NCBI GenBank assembly: GCA_028700615.1 | Contig: JAQVSH010000105.1 | Coordinates: 1 to 6,653 of the forward strand | From: Bacteroidales bacterium | Lineage (GTDB): Bacteria; Bacteroidota; Bacteroidia; Bacteroidales; UBA4181 | DNA: 6,653 nt | Direction: 5' to 3' | Shown here: positions 1-6,653 of the stretch, in pieces | Position numbering within the stretch: position 1 is the stretch's first letter | How the letters are laid out: every line of letters begins with the position of its first letter | Program-made: the position numbers and the translations under genes | Notes under the pieces: generated by a model | The model's input: only the letters and a program-made list of their open reading frames with translations | Told to the model about the DNA's origin: nothing | The model's database searches: none

Positions 1-2468
1 TTGACATAGATATGAATATAGTTGAATCTCTTACAATATTGAAGGATGCTTCTGCAAAGGCTTTATACGGATCAAAAGCTGCCAATGGGGTTGTGGTTAT
101 TGAAACAAAACGACTTTTAGCAACTAAACCCAGAGTTACATATACAGGTAGTGTAGATCTTACCATGCCCGATCTGTCCAGTTATAATCTCTGTAACGCC
201 CTTGAAAAACTGGACGTGGAATTTCGAGAAAATGTATATTATTCCGACACTTGGCCTACCGGTTCGGATAGATATTATGCATTACGCAAGCAAGTATTGG
301 AAGGTCTTGATGTATACTGGTTATCAAAACCGGTACAAATGGGTGTCGGGCAAAAACATTCTCTGAATATTGAATTGGGAAAAGACGAACTCAGAACTTC
401 TATAAACATTGCCAATTACAATAATCAGGGTGTCATGATAGGTTCCGGCCGTAATACATTGTCCGGGGGCTTCAACATTATGTACCAATTGAAAAAATTG
501 CGTTTTCAGAATAACTTCAGTTTTACAAATAATAATGCTTCTGATTCGCCTTACGGTTCATTCAGCACTTATACGTTGCTTAATCCGTATTTAAATCCGT
601 ATGACGAGTATGGCAATTTGCTGATTACGTTATCGAATGGAACTCGTAATCCACTAAACGACGGAACAATTGGGACTTCGTTGACATCTAAATATTTTGA
701 GGTTACAAATAATTTTCAGACAGAATATCAAATCAATGAAGGATTAAAGGTGAGAGGTCGTTTTAGCGTTACTAAAAAGTCCAATAGCGCAGACAGATAC
801 TACCCTACCACTCATTCAAAATTTTCCGGCTATTCAGCTGCTGATATGCATAGAAAAGGCCAGTACGAAGCAAATTATGGCAGCAATGATAAATTATCAG
901 GCGACATATATGTGAACTATAACAAAACGCTCAACGACAAACATAATTTATTCCTTACAGCGGGTTCTAATATATCAGAGAGTAAGTATCGTGAAGAAAT
1001 TCACTACACAGAAGGTTTTCCCTCCACAAATATGAATGATATAATGTTTGCGCTGCAATATAATTCAATCCAGATGAGGCCAAGCGGGACAAGTGGTTTT
1101 TCCAGGGAAGTGGGATTTTTAACTATGTTGTCTTATACATATATGGACCGTTTCTTGTTTGATGGAACATACCGGCTGAGTGCTTCATCCATGTTTGGCA
1201 ATGCAAATCGCTGGGCTACATTCTGGAGTCTGGGTATTGGCTGGAATTTGCATAAAGAGCTTTTTATGAAAGATCTTTCATGGATAAAACAATTAAAAAT
1301 CAGAGGTTCCATTGGTTCTACCGGTAACCAGAACTTTTTGAACAATAAATCTCTCACTGTTTATAAATATTACTCAACAGACCGTTATACCAATTTAATT
1401 GGATCTTATGCCACAAATATGGAAAATCCGGAATTAAAATGGGAACATAAAATGGATTATGATATAGGCATAGATGCAGACATTTATAACTTGAATATCA
1501 GATTCGATATTTACAAGACTATCACTCAAAATATGGTAACCAGTGTGTCAACCGCCCCGTCAACAGGCTTTACTAATGCTTCGGCTAATTTGGGGAAGGT
1601 AGAAAGCAAAGGTCTGGAGCTATTGCTTTCATATACACTGTTCCAAAACAGTAATGGTTTCTTTAGATTAAATGGATCTTATACAAATCAGAAAAACACG
1701 CTTCTGGAGATATCTGATGCAATGAAAGCTTTTAATGACAGACAATTAGCTACTATTAACAATAGATCTAGCAGTTCTGTTATATCACAAAATACTCAGC
1801 CGGTTATTTTGTATTATGATGGTTTACCAATGAATACTATTTGGGCAGTCCCTTCGTATGGTATTGACCCTGCCACGGGTATTGAATTGTTAAAAGGGGC
1901 AGACGGCCAGGCTACGTATATTTGGAAGGCAAGTGACATGGTCCCTTCAGGAGTCTCTGTTCCCAAATGGCGTGGAAATTTTGGATTTAACGGAGAATAC
2001 AAAGGGATTGGTATTAGTGTTACCTGTACTTACCTGGGGGGGGGCCAATTATATAACCAAACTTTGGTTAACAAGATTGAAAACATTGCTATTACCAGCA
2101 ATTTTGATAGAAGGGTGTTGTCTGAACGCTGGGGACAATTAGATCAAATGGCTCAGTATAAACGCAATACTGGGTCCACTCCATATAATATGAATGATGG
2201 GTTATATTTTTCTTCAGGAAGTACCTGGAACCAGGAACCAACCAGACCCACTCAACGCTTCGTGCAAGATCAAAATGAATTAAATATTTCTTCTATAAGC
2301 GTTTATTATGATTTCAGCAGAAAATGGCTTGCTACTTTTGGATTAGAAAGATTAAAATTTACTGCTTATATGAACGATATTGCCAAATTCTCTACAATTC
2401 GTATCGAAAGAGGTACTTCTTATCCTTTTGCCAGAACAATCTCTTTCTCTCTGACAGGAACATTTTAG
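1..2468 (+). CDS. SusC/RagA-family TonB-dependent outer-membrane transporter, 5'-truncated by the window edge
   Basis: This is the C-terminal part (about 821 residues) of a SusC-type transporter that imports a SusD-captured ligand across the outer membrane with TonB energy. The frame is open to the left edge (first whole codon at 3), and the Met at 12 is internal because it lies within the plug domain. Just after it comes the end of the plug, LKDASAKALYGSKAANG (residues 10-26 from that Met), a SusC-family signature, followed by VVVIETK. The rest is beta barrel with typical SusC landmarks: a strand ending RLSASSMFG, GSIGSTGNQNF, NPELKWEHKMDYDIGID, GKVESKGLELLLSY and LGGGQLYNQTL. It ends in aromatic-rich strands, with a terminal Phe as expected for BAM-inserted barrels. 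Family members are about 1,000-1,100 residues, so some 200-300 residues (signal peptide, carboxypeptidase-D-like extension, most of the plug) are upstream. Whether an STN domain for anti-sigma signalling is present cannot be told. SusD follows after 49 bp. The substrate is unknown. A G9 run lies within the gene. Confidence 0.96.
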   Translation, partial: DIDMNIVESLTILKDASAKALYGSKAANGVVVIETKRLLATKPRVTYTGSVDLTMPDLSSYNLCNALEKLDVEFRENVYYSDTWPTGSDRYYALRKQVLEGLDVYWLSKPVQMGVGQKHSLNIELGKDELRTSINIANYNNQGVMIGSGRNTLSGGFNIMYQLKKLRFQNNFSFTNNNASDSPYGSFSTYTLLNPYLNPYDEYGNLLITLSNGTRNPLNDGTIGTSLTSKYFEVTNNFQTEYQINEGLKVRGRFSVTKKSNSADRYYPTTHSKFSGYSAADMHRKGQYEANYGSNDKLSGDIYVNYNKTLNDKHNLFLTAGSNISESKYREEIHYTEGFPSTNMNDIMFALQYNSIQMRPSGTSGFSREVGFLTMLSYTYMDRFLFDGTYRLSASSMFGNANRWATFWSLGIGWNLHKELFMKDLSWIKQLKIRGSIGSTGNQNFLNNKSLTVYKYYSTDRYTNLIGSYATNMENPELKWEHKMDYDIGIDADIYNLNIRFDIYKTITQNMVTSVSTAPSTGFTNASANLGKVESKGLELLLSYTLFQNSNGFFRLNGSYTNQKNTLLEISDAMKAFNDRQLATINNRSSSSVISQNTQPVILYYDGLPMNTIWAVPSYGIDPATGIELLKGADGQATYIWKASDMVPSGVSVPKWRGNFGFNGEYKGIGISVTCTYLGGGQLYNQTLVNKIENIAITSNFDRRVLSERWGQLDQMAQYKRNTGSTPYNMNDGLYFSSGSTWNQEPTRPTQRFVQDQNELNISSISVYYDFSRKWLATFGLERLKFTAYMNDIAKFSTIRIERGTSYPFARTISFSLTGTF
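2036..2044 (+). repeat. G9 homopolymer tract inside the SusC-like gene
   Basis: Nine consecutive G fall across the codons CTG GGG GGG GGC, which encode the LGGG of the LGGGQLYNQ motif, in otherwise AT-rich DNA. The reading frame is intact at this length. Loss of one G would shift into a frame that stops at 2140-2142, and gain of one G would stop almost at once at the TAA at 2054-2056. Either change would remove about the last 140 residues of the barrel. The tract itself is seen directly; any switching role is inference. Confidence 0.9.
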
Positions 2469-2517
2469 AAAATTAGCAATAAGTTAAATTTATTATTTAT
2501 ATATAAAATATACTAGC

Positions 2518-4104
2518 ATGAAATCAAAATTATCAATTATATTATTGTCACTTAGTTTGATAATCACAGCATCATGTAATAAATGGTTGGATATAAGCTC
2601 AAAGACGGATATTATCAGTGACCAGCAGTTTAGCAATGTTACAGGATTCAGGGATGCTGTCATTGGAGTATATGTTAAGATGGCAAAACCTGAACTATAC
2701 TCACAAGAGATGACCTGGCGCACTGTCGAGTTTTTAGCACAGCAATATGCTGTAGTAGCAGGTGCCCCGGATTTAAACGTGACTAAATATTTATATACGA
2801 CCGATCCTCTGCCGGATAAAAGAGAAACTATTTGGTTAGAAGCTTATAATGTTATCGCTAACATTAACAAAATATTAATATATCACGAGAAAAACCGGGA
2901 GGTCTTTGCTCAAACCCCGATTACTGACTCTCTTATCAAAGGAGAAATGTTGGCTCTGAGAGCATTTATGCATTTAGATTTAATGCGCCTTTTTGGAAAA
3001 GGGAATTTGGGAAACCGGCCGGAACTACAGAATTCATTGGCAATTCCTTATGTTACGGAATTCACAAAAGACGCAACGCCTCAAAGAACATATAAAGAGA
3101 CAATTGCCCTATTAAGAGAAGACATAGAAGAAGCTCTTAAATACCTTGAATGTGACCCGTTGAGCAGGTTAAGGTCTGCTGATTATTGGAATTCAGAAGC
3201 GGCAGATGGTTTTATATCTACAACCAGTACCGGAACATCAATGCCCAATCGTAAAATGAGAATGAATTACTGGGCAGCAAAAGCACTGTATGCCCGTATA
3301 TTAATGTGGGAAGGAACTTCTGAAAGTAAATCAAAGGCGTTAGAGGTTGCGTTGGAAGTTATGGGCAGCACTCTTAGTGGTGGATTAGGAACAGGAGAGG
3401 GAGCATATTATTCCTGGGTCACTTCCAGCGATATCGGTGGCACATATTGGTACACAAGTGACTTAGCGTTTGTTAATGAACAGTTGTTTACTCTGCAAGT
3501 AGAAAAATTCCTGGATATACAATCCGCTACTTCTACGCAAAATTGGTTTTATTGTGGGCCCCCCTATAGTCAGTATTCTGTAATTTATTTAAGTGATGAC
3601 AGAAGAAAAACGATTTTTGAAAACGGTACCAGCCTGATAGATGCTGACTGGCGTGCTACAAAATGTTTGTGGGCAGATGGTTCTTCTCTTACTAGCTGGA
3701 CAATTGCTAAATTCTATAATGTTGCTGATCAAAGTACCTCATATAGCAAAAGAATGCCATTAATAAGGGTGTCTGAAATGTATTATATCGCAGCAGAATG
3801 TTTACTGGAACAGGGCGTGAATTACAATAAGGAAAAAGCAATTGCGTGCTTAAACAAGGTTAGGAACCAAAGAAACATCCCTGTAGCTTATAATCTGCCA
3901 TCTACACTGTCCGACGAAGAGGTTCGTAATGAGATAACGAAAGAATATATGAAAGAATTTATTGGTGAAGGTCAGTTGTTTTTTTATTATAAACGTTTAG
4001 GGTTCAAATATATTCTGGATTATGCGGAGGAAATGACTGATGCAGAATATCAAATGCCTATGCCTGATTCTGAAATTGCAAATGGGGGAATTCGTGAAAA
4101 CTAA
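2518..4104 (+). CDS. SusD/RagB-family nutrient-binding outer-membrane lipoprotein
   Basis: This is a complete 528-residue SusD homologue, the surface lipoprotein that caps the SusC barrel and binds ligand. A lysine-containing N-terminus and a hydrophobic stretch (residues 5-18) lead to a lipobox-like ITASC with the acylated Cys at 20. The following NKWLDISSKTDI is the usual SusD start (C-x-K-[FW]-L-D). The N-terminal SusD-like domain (Pfam PF14322 type) shows the TPR helix GEMLALRAFMHLDLMRLFG at residues 142-160. The C-terminal SusD/RagB domain (PF07980 type) shows MPLIRVSEMYYIAAECLLEQ at 413-432, then KAIACLNKVRNQR, then EFIGEGQLFFYYKR near 480-493, and ends with the common YQMPMPDSEI at 511-520. 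The length is normal for the family. The ATG at 2518 is chosen because it gives a complete signal peptide. The 49 bp leader is A/T-rich with no Shine-Dalgarno, as is usual in Bacteroidota. The gene is very probably co-transcribed with the SusC gene. Ligand specificity cannot be read from the sequence. Confidence 0.97.
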   Translation: MKSKLSIILLSLSLIITASCNKWLDISSKTDIISDQQFSNVTGFRDAVIGVYVKMAKPELYSQEMTWRTVEFLAQQYAVVAGAPDLNVTKYLYTTDPLPDKRETIWLEAYNVIANINKILIYHEKNREVFAQTPITDSLIKGEMLALRAFMHLDLMRLFGKGNLGNRPELQNSLAIPYVTEFTKDATPQRTYKETIALLREDIEEALKYLECDPLSRLRSADYWNSEAADGFISTTSTGTSMPNRKMRMNYWAAKALYARILMWEGTSESKSKALEVALEVMGSTLSGGLGTGEGAYYSWVTSSDIGGTYWYTSDLAFVNEQLFTLQVEKFLDIQSATSTQNWFYCGPPYSQYSVIYLSDDRRKTIFENGTSLIDADWRATKCLWADGSSLTSWTIAKFYNVADQSTSYSKRMPLIRVSEMYYIAAECLLEQGVNYNKEKAIACLNKVRNQRNIPVAYNLPSTLSDEEVRNEITKEYMKEFIGEGQLFFYYKRLGFKYILDYAEEMTDAEYQMPMPDSEIANGGIREN

Positions 4105-4137
4105 GCTAATTTTTTAATCGAAATTAATTTGAAAATT

Positions 4138-4881
4138 ATGAAAATAACAAATTATAGATTAGTTCTAAATCTTTTAGTGCTAATAACAATGTTTGGATGT
4201 AATAAAGAAGAAGTTCCATATTTTAGCGGAAGTAATTCTGCAAACTTTTGGCTTCATCACTATAATTATTCTCTTTTCGGAGCGACTACCTCAGAATTAC
4301 CTCAGGATACCATTGTTTTAGATATAGCATTAGTTGGCCGTCTTGCAGACTATGACAGACATGCAGATGCAGAGGCTGTTCCTGATTTAGCAGGCACTCC
4401 TGAAGATGAACGTTTAACAACAGCTACTCCCGATCAATATGAGATTCTTGGAGGGGTAATCAAAGCAAATGAACAATACGGTAAATTAAAAGTACTAATT
4501 AAAAATCCTGAAATTTTAGCTAATCAGGAGTTTTTAAAATTAAAAATCAAGATGGTAGAAAATGAAGATTTTGGAATTGGACTTAAAGAAAATAATTCTA
4601 TAACCCTTACATGGTCTCGTAAATATTTACCTCCTGCAACATGGAGCGCAATGCGTTTCTTCTTTTGTTCTGTGTATAGTACCAGGGTATACAGAATCTT
4701 TATGGAAGTAACAGGACTTAAAGAGTTCTACTATTATGAAGGACAGATTACAATGCAGGAGGCTTATGTGATGGGGAAAAATTTTGGTAACAGAGTGCGT
4801 GAATTAAGTGCAATTCAGGGCTCTCCGTTGTTGCATGACGATGGCGATAATGCAGGATTACCTATTGTCCCAATTTATTAA
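4138..4881 (+). CDS. DUF4843 domain-containing lipoprotein, accessory to the SusCD pair
   Basis: This is a complete protein of 247 residues starting at the ATG at 4138. A TTG nine bases upstream (4129) is in frame, but it only adds MKI before a perfect ATG-AAA signal-peptide start, so the ATG is preferred. The signal peptide runs through a hydrophobic core (residues 8-19) to MFGC, with the lipid-bearing Cys at 21. The next residues, NKEE, contain a K-E-E that fits the surface-export signal described for Bacteroidota lipoproteins. The body matches the DUF4843 family (PF16132) by pattern: a beta-rich start (VPYFSGSNSANFW), a strand with LVGRLADYDRHA (65-75), LTTATPDQYEI (93-103), then LPPATWSAMRFFFCSVYS (164-181) leading to YRIFMEVTG. 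Family members are short lipoproteins encoded next to SusD and have no established biochemical function. The position between SusD and the PKD-like lipoprotein is the typical one. A surface accessory role in the import complex is inference; no enzymatic motif is visible. Confidence 0.88.
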   Translation: MKITNYRLVLNLLVLITMFGCNKEEVPYFSGSNSANFWLHHYNYSLFGATTSELPQDTIVLDIALVGRLADYDRHADAEAVPDLAGTPEDERLTTATPDQYEILGGVIKANEQYGKLKVLIKNPEILANQEFLKLKIKMVENEDFGIGLKENNSITLTWSRKYLPPATWSAMRFFFCSVYSTRVYRIFMEVTGLKEFYYYEGQITMQEAYVMGKNFGNRVRELSAIQGSPLLHDDGDNAGLPIVPIY

Positions 4882-4899
4882 TTATTGAAATAATAAATA

Positions 4900-6444
4900 A
4901 TGAAAAGAATTTTATATTTATTTACTTTTTCTGCCATAATGGCAATGTTTATTCCTTCGTGTGATTTTATAGATAAAGGGAATTATGAACTTTCGCCTTT
5001 AACGGATATAACAATAGATACAACAGGAATTCCTCTTCAGCATGTGGTTGTACGATTAGAAGAGTTAACAATAAATCCGGAGGTCTATCGTGATGGTACT
5101 AACGAAGAGGATTTCTCATATGAATGGAGAATAACTATTAAACCAGGTGAAGATTGGGAGAATTGCCTGATTATTGGAACGGAAAAACACCTTAAATCTG
5201 TAATTGAATTAATTCCATCTGCTTCTTATTACTCATTATGGTATAGAGTTAAAGACAATACTACAGGACTGCTTAAAAGTATTATTTGGAGAGTAGTTGT
5301 TGAAGCTTCTTCCGGACAGGGTCTTGTTGTTGCAGATTCAGAAGATGGTACGACTTCAGACTTGTCAGTTATCCAGGATACTATGTTTACCTATAACTGG
5401 TATGAAAAAGGTACTACCATCCGAAAACCAACTTTATATAAACGTAATGAATTTTCGAGAGTGCACAAAACAAAATTCAACGGAGTAATTCACTCGATGT
5501 TTGCTCAAAGGCTATACCAGGATGGCAGATATACAAATTTCTTACATGGTGCTTCCAGAAATAATGCGTTTCGTATAAATACTTTAGATTATTCTATAGT
5601 TTGTCAAGGAAAGGAATTGTTTTATGATCCGTTTATTGTACTTGACATAGATTATTATTACCGGAATGGATCCGGTTCATTATCAGCATACATAATTAAT
5701 TCTGGTAAGGTAAGTAACAGAATGTCTGAAGTGCAATCTTTCGTGGGTTACAGAAAGTTTGGAATTTTCTCTCCGGGTGATTATACCTGTAATAAGTTTA
5801 TTGCTTGTCATCCTGTCACTTCCGGCCAGGCTATATTTTATGACGAGGGGTTAGGAAAATTTTTAAAATTAGGCACTTCAAATACAGGAACTGCTCCTAA
5901 GGAAGTTGGAGCAGGAAGTTCTCCTTTTAATGCCCAGAACTTGCCCGGTTATCAAGTCCTGGGTGGTGGATTGGGAACATTTACCGAAGCCAGGTTTATT
6001 TTAAAAAAAGATACCTATTATGGCGTATTCTGTTTAACCAATGATAAAACAAGTACACCAAGAAGATTGTTCGATATCAGTAATGCACCTAATATTGCCA
6101 ATGCCATCGGTTTTGTTTTTCCTGCGGATCAATCTGTAATTTATTACTCAACCTCAAGCAAAGTATATTCCATTCGTATCCCCCAGGGAGGAGCGGCTGT
6201 ATATACAGAATTATATACCAGTCCTGAACCTATTACAATGTTCGAGATGTTACGGAAAACAGGAACTACTGAGCTTCCATATGCTGAGCGTTGCTTGTTG
6301 GTAATTACTTATAACGGAACAGAGGGTAAGATTACTGCTTTACCGATCCCTTCCGAAGGTCTTGACTTAGGCTTGGTCGATTTAACAAGGAAAGCGACAT
6401 TTGGTGGATTCAAACAGATCTCAGCCGTAGCAGTACAAGACTGA
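4900..6444 (+). CDS. PKD-like family lipoprotein with probable beta-propeller-like C-terminal region
   Basis: This is a complete 514-residue lipoprotein. Its signal peptide (MKRILYLFTF onward) ends at FIPSC, with the acylated Cys at 21, followed by DFIDKGNYEL. The DKGNY motif right after the Cys is characteristic of the PKD-like lipoproteins (PF16407 type) found after SusCD-DUF4843. Residues about 30-136 look like one or two Ig/PKD-like beta domains, with YEWRI at 74-78 and the strand SIIWRVVVEA closing the region. GLVVADSEDGTTSDLSVI (141-158) then opens the second part. This part has repeated short beta hairpins such as VIYYSTSSKVYSIRI (413-427) and LLVITYNGTEGKITALPIP (466-484), suggestive of propeller blades. 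Only 18 bp, ending AATAAATA before the ATG, separate it from the DUF4843 gene, so the two are probably co-transcribed and translated from leaderless-like A-rich sites. The function is not established for the family. Surface location and ligand recognition or complex scaffolding are inference. No catalytic motif was found. Confidence 0.87.
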   Translation: MKRILYLFTFSAIMAMFIPSCDFIDKGNYELSPLTDITIDTTGIPLQHVVVRLEELTINPEVYRDGTNEEDFSYEWRITIKPGEDWENCLIIGTEKHLKSVIELIPSASYYSLWYRVKDNTTGLLKSIIWRVVVEASSGQGLVVADSEDGTTSDLSVIQDTMFTYNWYEKGTTIRKPTLYKRNEFSRVHKTKFNGVIHSMFAQRLYQDGRYTNFLHGASRNNAFRINTLDYSIVCQGKELFYDPFIVLDIDYYYRNGSGSLSAYIINSGKVSNRMSEVQSFVGYRKFGIFSPGDYTCNKFIACHPVTSGQAIFYDEGLGKFLKLGTSNTGTAPKEVGAGSSPFNAQNLPGYQVLGGGLGTFTEARFILKKDTYYGVFCLTNDKTSTPRRLFDISNAPNIANAIGFVFPADQSVIYYSTSSKVYSIRIPQGGAAVYTELYTSPEPITMFEMLRKTGTTELPYAERCLLVITYNGTEGKITALPIPSEGLDLGLVDLTRKATFGGFKQISAVAVQD

Positions 6445-6477
6445 TTCAATTTGTAGGTTTCACAGGACTATTTAAAC

Positions 6478-6485
6478 TAAATTTG
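6478..6485 (+). promoter_or_regulatory. candidate Bacteroides-type -7 promoter element (TAAATTTG)
   Basis: TAAATTTG is an exact fit to the Bacteroides sigma-70 -7 consensus TAnnTTTG. It lies in the 91 bp gap after the PKD-like lipoprotein gene, 50 bp before the next start codon. The partner -33 element is poor: a TTTG exists at 6450-6453, but the gap is 24 bases rather than about 20. It may drive the downstream gene separately, or it may be chance in AT-rich DNA. Confidence 0.28.
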
Positions 6486-6535
6486 ATAAACCTTTTAGCC
6501 TCGGTGTGTTGAAAAGTTAAATTTACATTAATGAA

Positions 6536-6653
6536 ATGAAAAAGTATATCTCACAATTATTAATTTTTATCTTATGCTCAACTACTTCGTTTTCACAAGG
6601 TAATGGTAAAGAAAAAAACAATAATGCAGCTTTAAATGAAGTGTCAGGACTAA
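6536..6653 (+). CDS. start of an exported protein of unknown identity, 3'-truncated by the window edge
   Basis: The first 39 codons of an open frame run to the right edge. The protein begins MKKYISQLLIFILCSTTSFS, a classical signal peptide with a basic N-terminus, a hydrophobic core and a likely signal peptidase I cut near SFS-Q. The Cys at 14 is preceded by Leu and does not make a good lipobox, so this is probably a periplasmic or outer-membrane protein and not a lipoprotein. After the signal come QGNGKEKNNNAALNEV, a polar Lys/Asn-rich linker. The ATG at 6536 is the start: the other nearby ATG at 6531 is followed at once by a stop (ATG AAA TGA). In related loci the next gene is often a zinc-dependent metalloprotease (DUF5117 type) or a TlpA-like thioredoxin, but too little is present here to tell. 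It lies 91 bp after the preceding gene on the same strand. Confidence 0.72.
   Translation, partial: MKKYISQLLIFILCSTTSFSQGNGKEKNNNAALNEVSGL

Noticed and set aside
12..14. ATG at 12 as the true start of the SusC-like gene
   Set aside because: It lies inside the conserved plug domain, the frame is open upstream to the window edge, and there is no signal peptide after it.
1133..1357. Minus-strand open frame of 74 codons opposite the SusC-like gene, and similar short overlapping frames (1814-2002, 1933-2142, 2493-2723, 5297-5488)
   Set aside because: All lie wholly or mostly within strongly supported genes, have no recognisable domains, and look like chance open frames.
2496..2507. Perfect 12 bp palindrome TTTATATATAAA between the SusC and SusD genes
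   Set aside because: It is pure A/T in a very AT-rich leader, so it is likely to occur by chance; no known operator matches it.
3559..3564. C6 run in the SusD-like gene as a second slippage tract
   Set aside because: Six bases is short for length variation, and the Cys-Gly-Pro-Pro codons explain it.
4129..4131. TTG as the start of the DUF4843 lipoprotein
   Set aside because: It only adds three residues ahead of an ATG that already gives a complete signal peptide with a basic N-terminus.
4124..4131. TTAATTTG before the DUF4843 gene as a -7 promoter element
   Set aside because: It mismatches the TA of TAnnTTTG, has no suitable -33 partner, and lies within a tightly spaced operon.
5661..5675. 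Inverted repeat CCGGA-N5-TCCGG inside the PKD-like lipoprotein gene
   Set aside because: It is a five-base stem within an intact coding frame with no sign of a regulatory role.
6489..6518. Imperfect inverted repeat (AACCTTTT / AAAAGTT) as a terminator of the lipoprotein gene
   Set aside because: The stem is short, A/T-rich and bulged, with a loop of about 15 bases and no following T run; it would not be stable.

Overview
The window is a piece of a Sus-like nutrient-import locus from a member of the Bacteroidota, most likely a Bacteroidales or Sphingobacteriales-type organism. The evidence is a SusC-family TonB-dependent transporter followed directly by a SusD-family lipoprotein, AT-rich DNA, and gene starts without a Shine-Dalgarno sequence but with A/T-rich leaders. 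The genus cannot be fixed from the sequence.

Layout, all on the + strand. Positions 1-2468 hold the 3' part of a SusC/RagA-type outer-membrane transporter; its signal peptide, N-terminal extension and most of the plug lie upstream of the window. After 49 bp comes a complete SusD/RagB-type lipoprotein (2518-4104). After 33 bp comes a lipoprotein of the DUF4843 family (4138-4881), and after another 18 bp a PKD-like family lipoprotein with a probable beta-propeller-like C-terminal part (4900-6444). A 91 bp gap (6445-6535) carries one possible Bacteroides-type -7 promoter element. It is followed by the first 39 codons of a further exported protein (6536 to the right edge) that cannot be identified. 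No RNA gene, mobile element, CRISPR array or strong terminator was seen, and no stretch longer than 300 bases lacks a gene.

How the genes work together (partly inference): SusC would form the TonB-energised barrel in the outer membrane and SusD the lid that captures ligand. The two extra lipoproteins probably sit on the cell surface with the SusCD core. SusCD-DUF4843-PKD gene sets are recurrent in this phylum. No glycoside hydrolase, polysaccharide lyase or carbohydrate-binding module is visible, so the substrate could equally be a peptide, protein or other ligand.

Nothing here is clearly a new biological system. The feature most worth checking is a run of nine G inside the SusC barrel, where a one-base slip in either direction would truncate the transporter. 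It is a candidate phase-variation tract.
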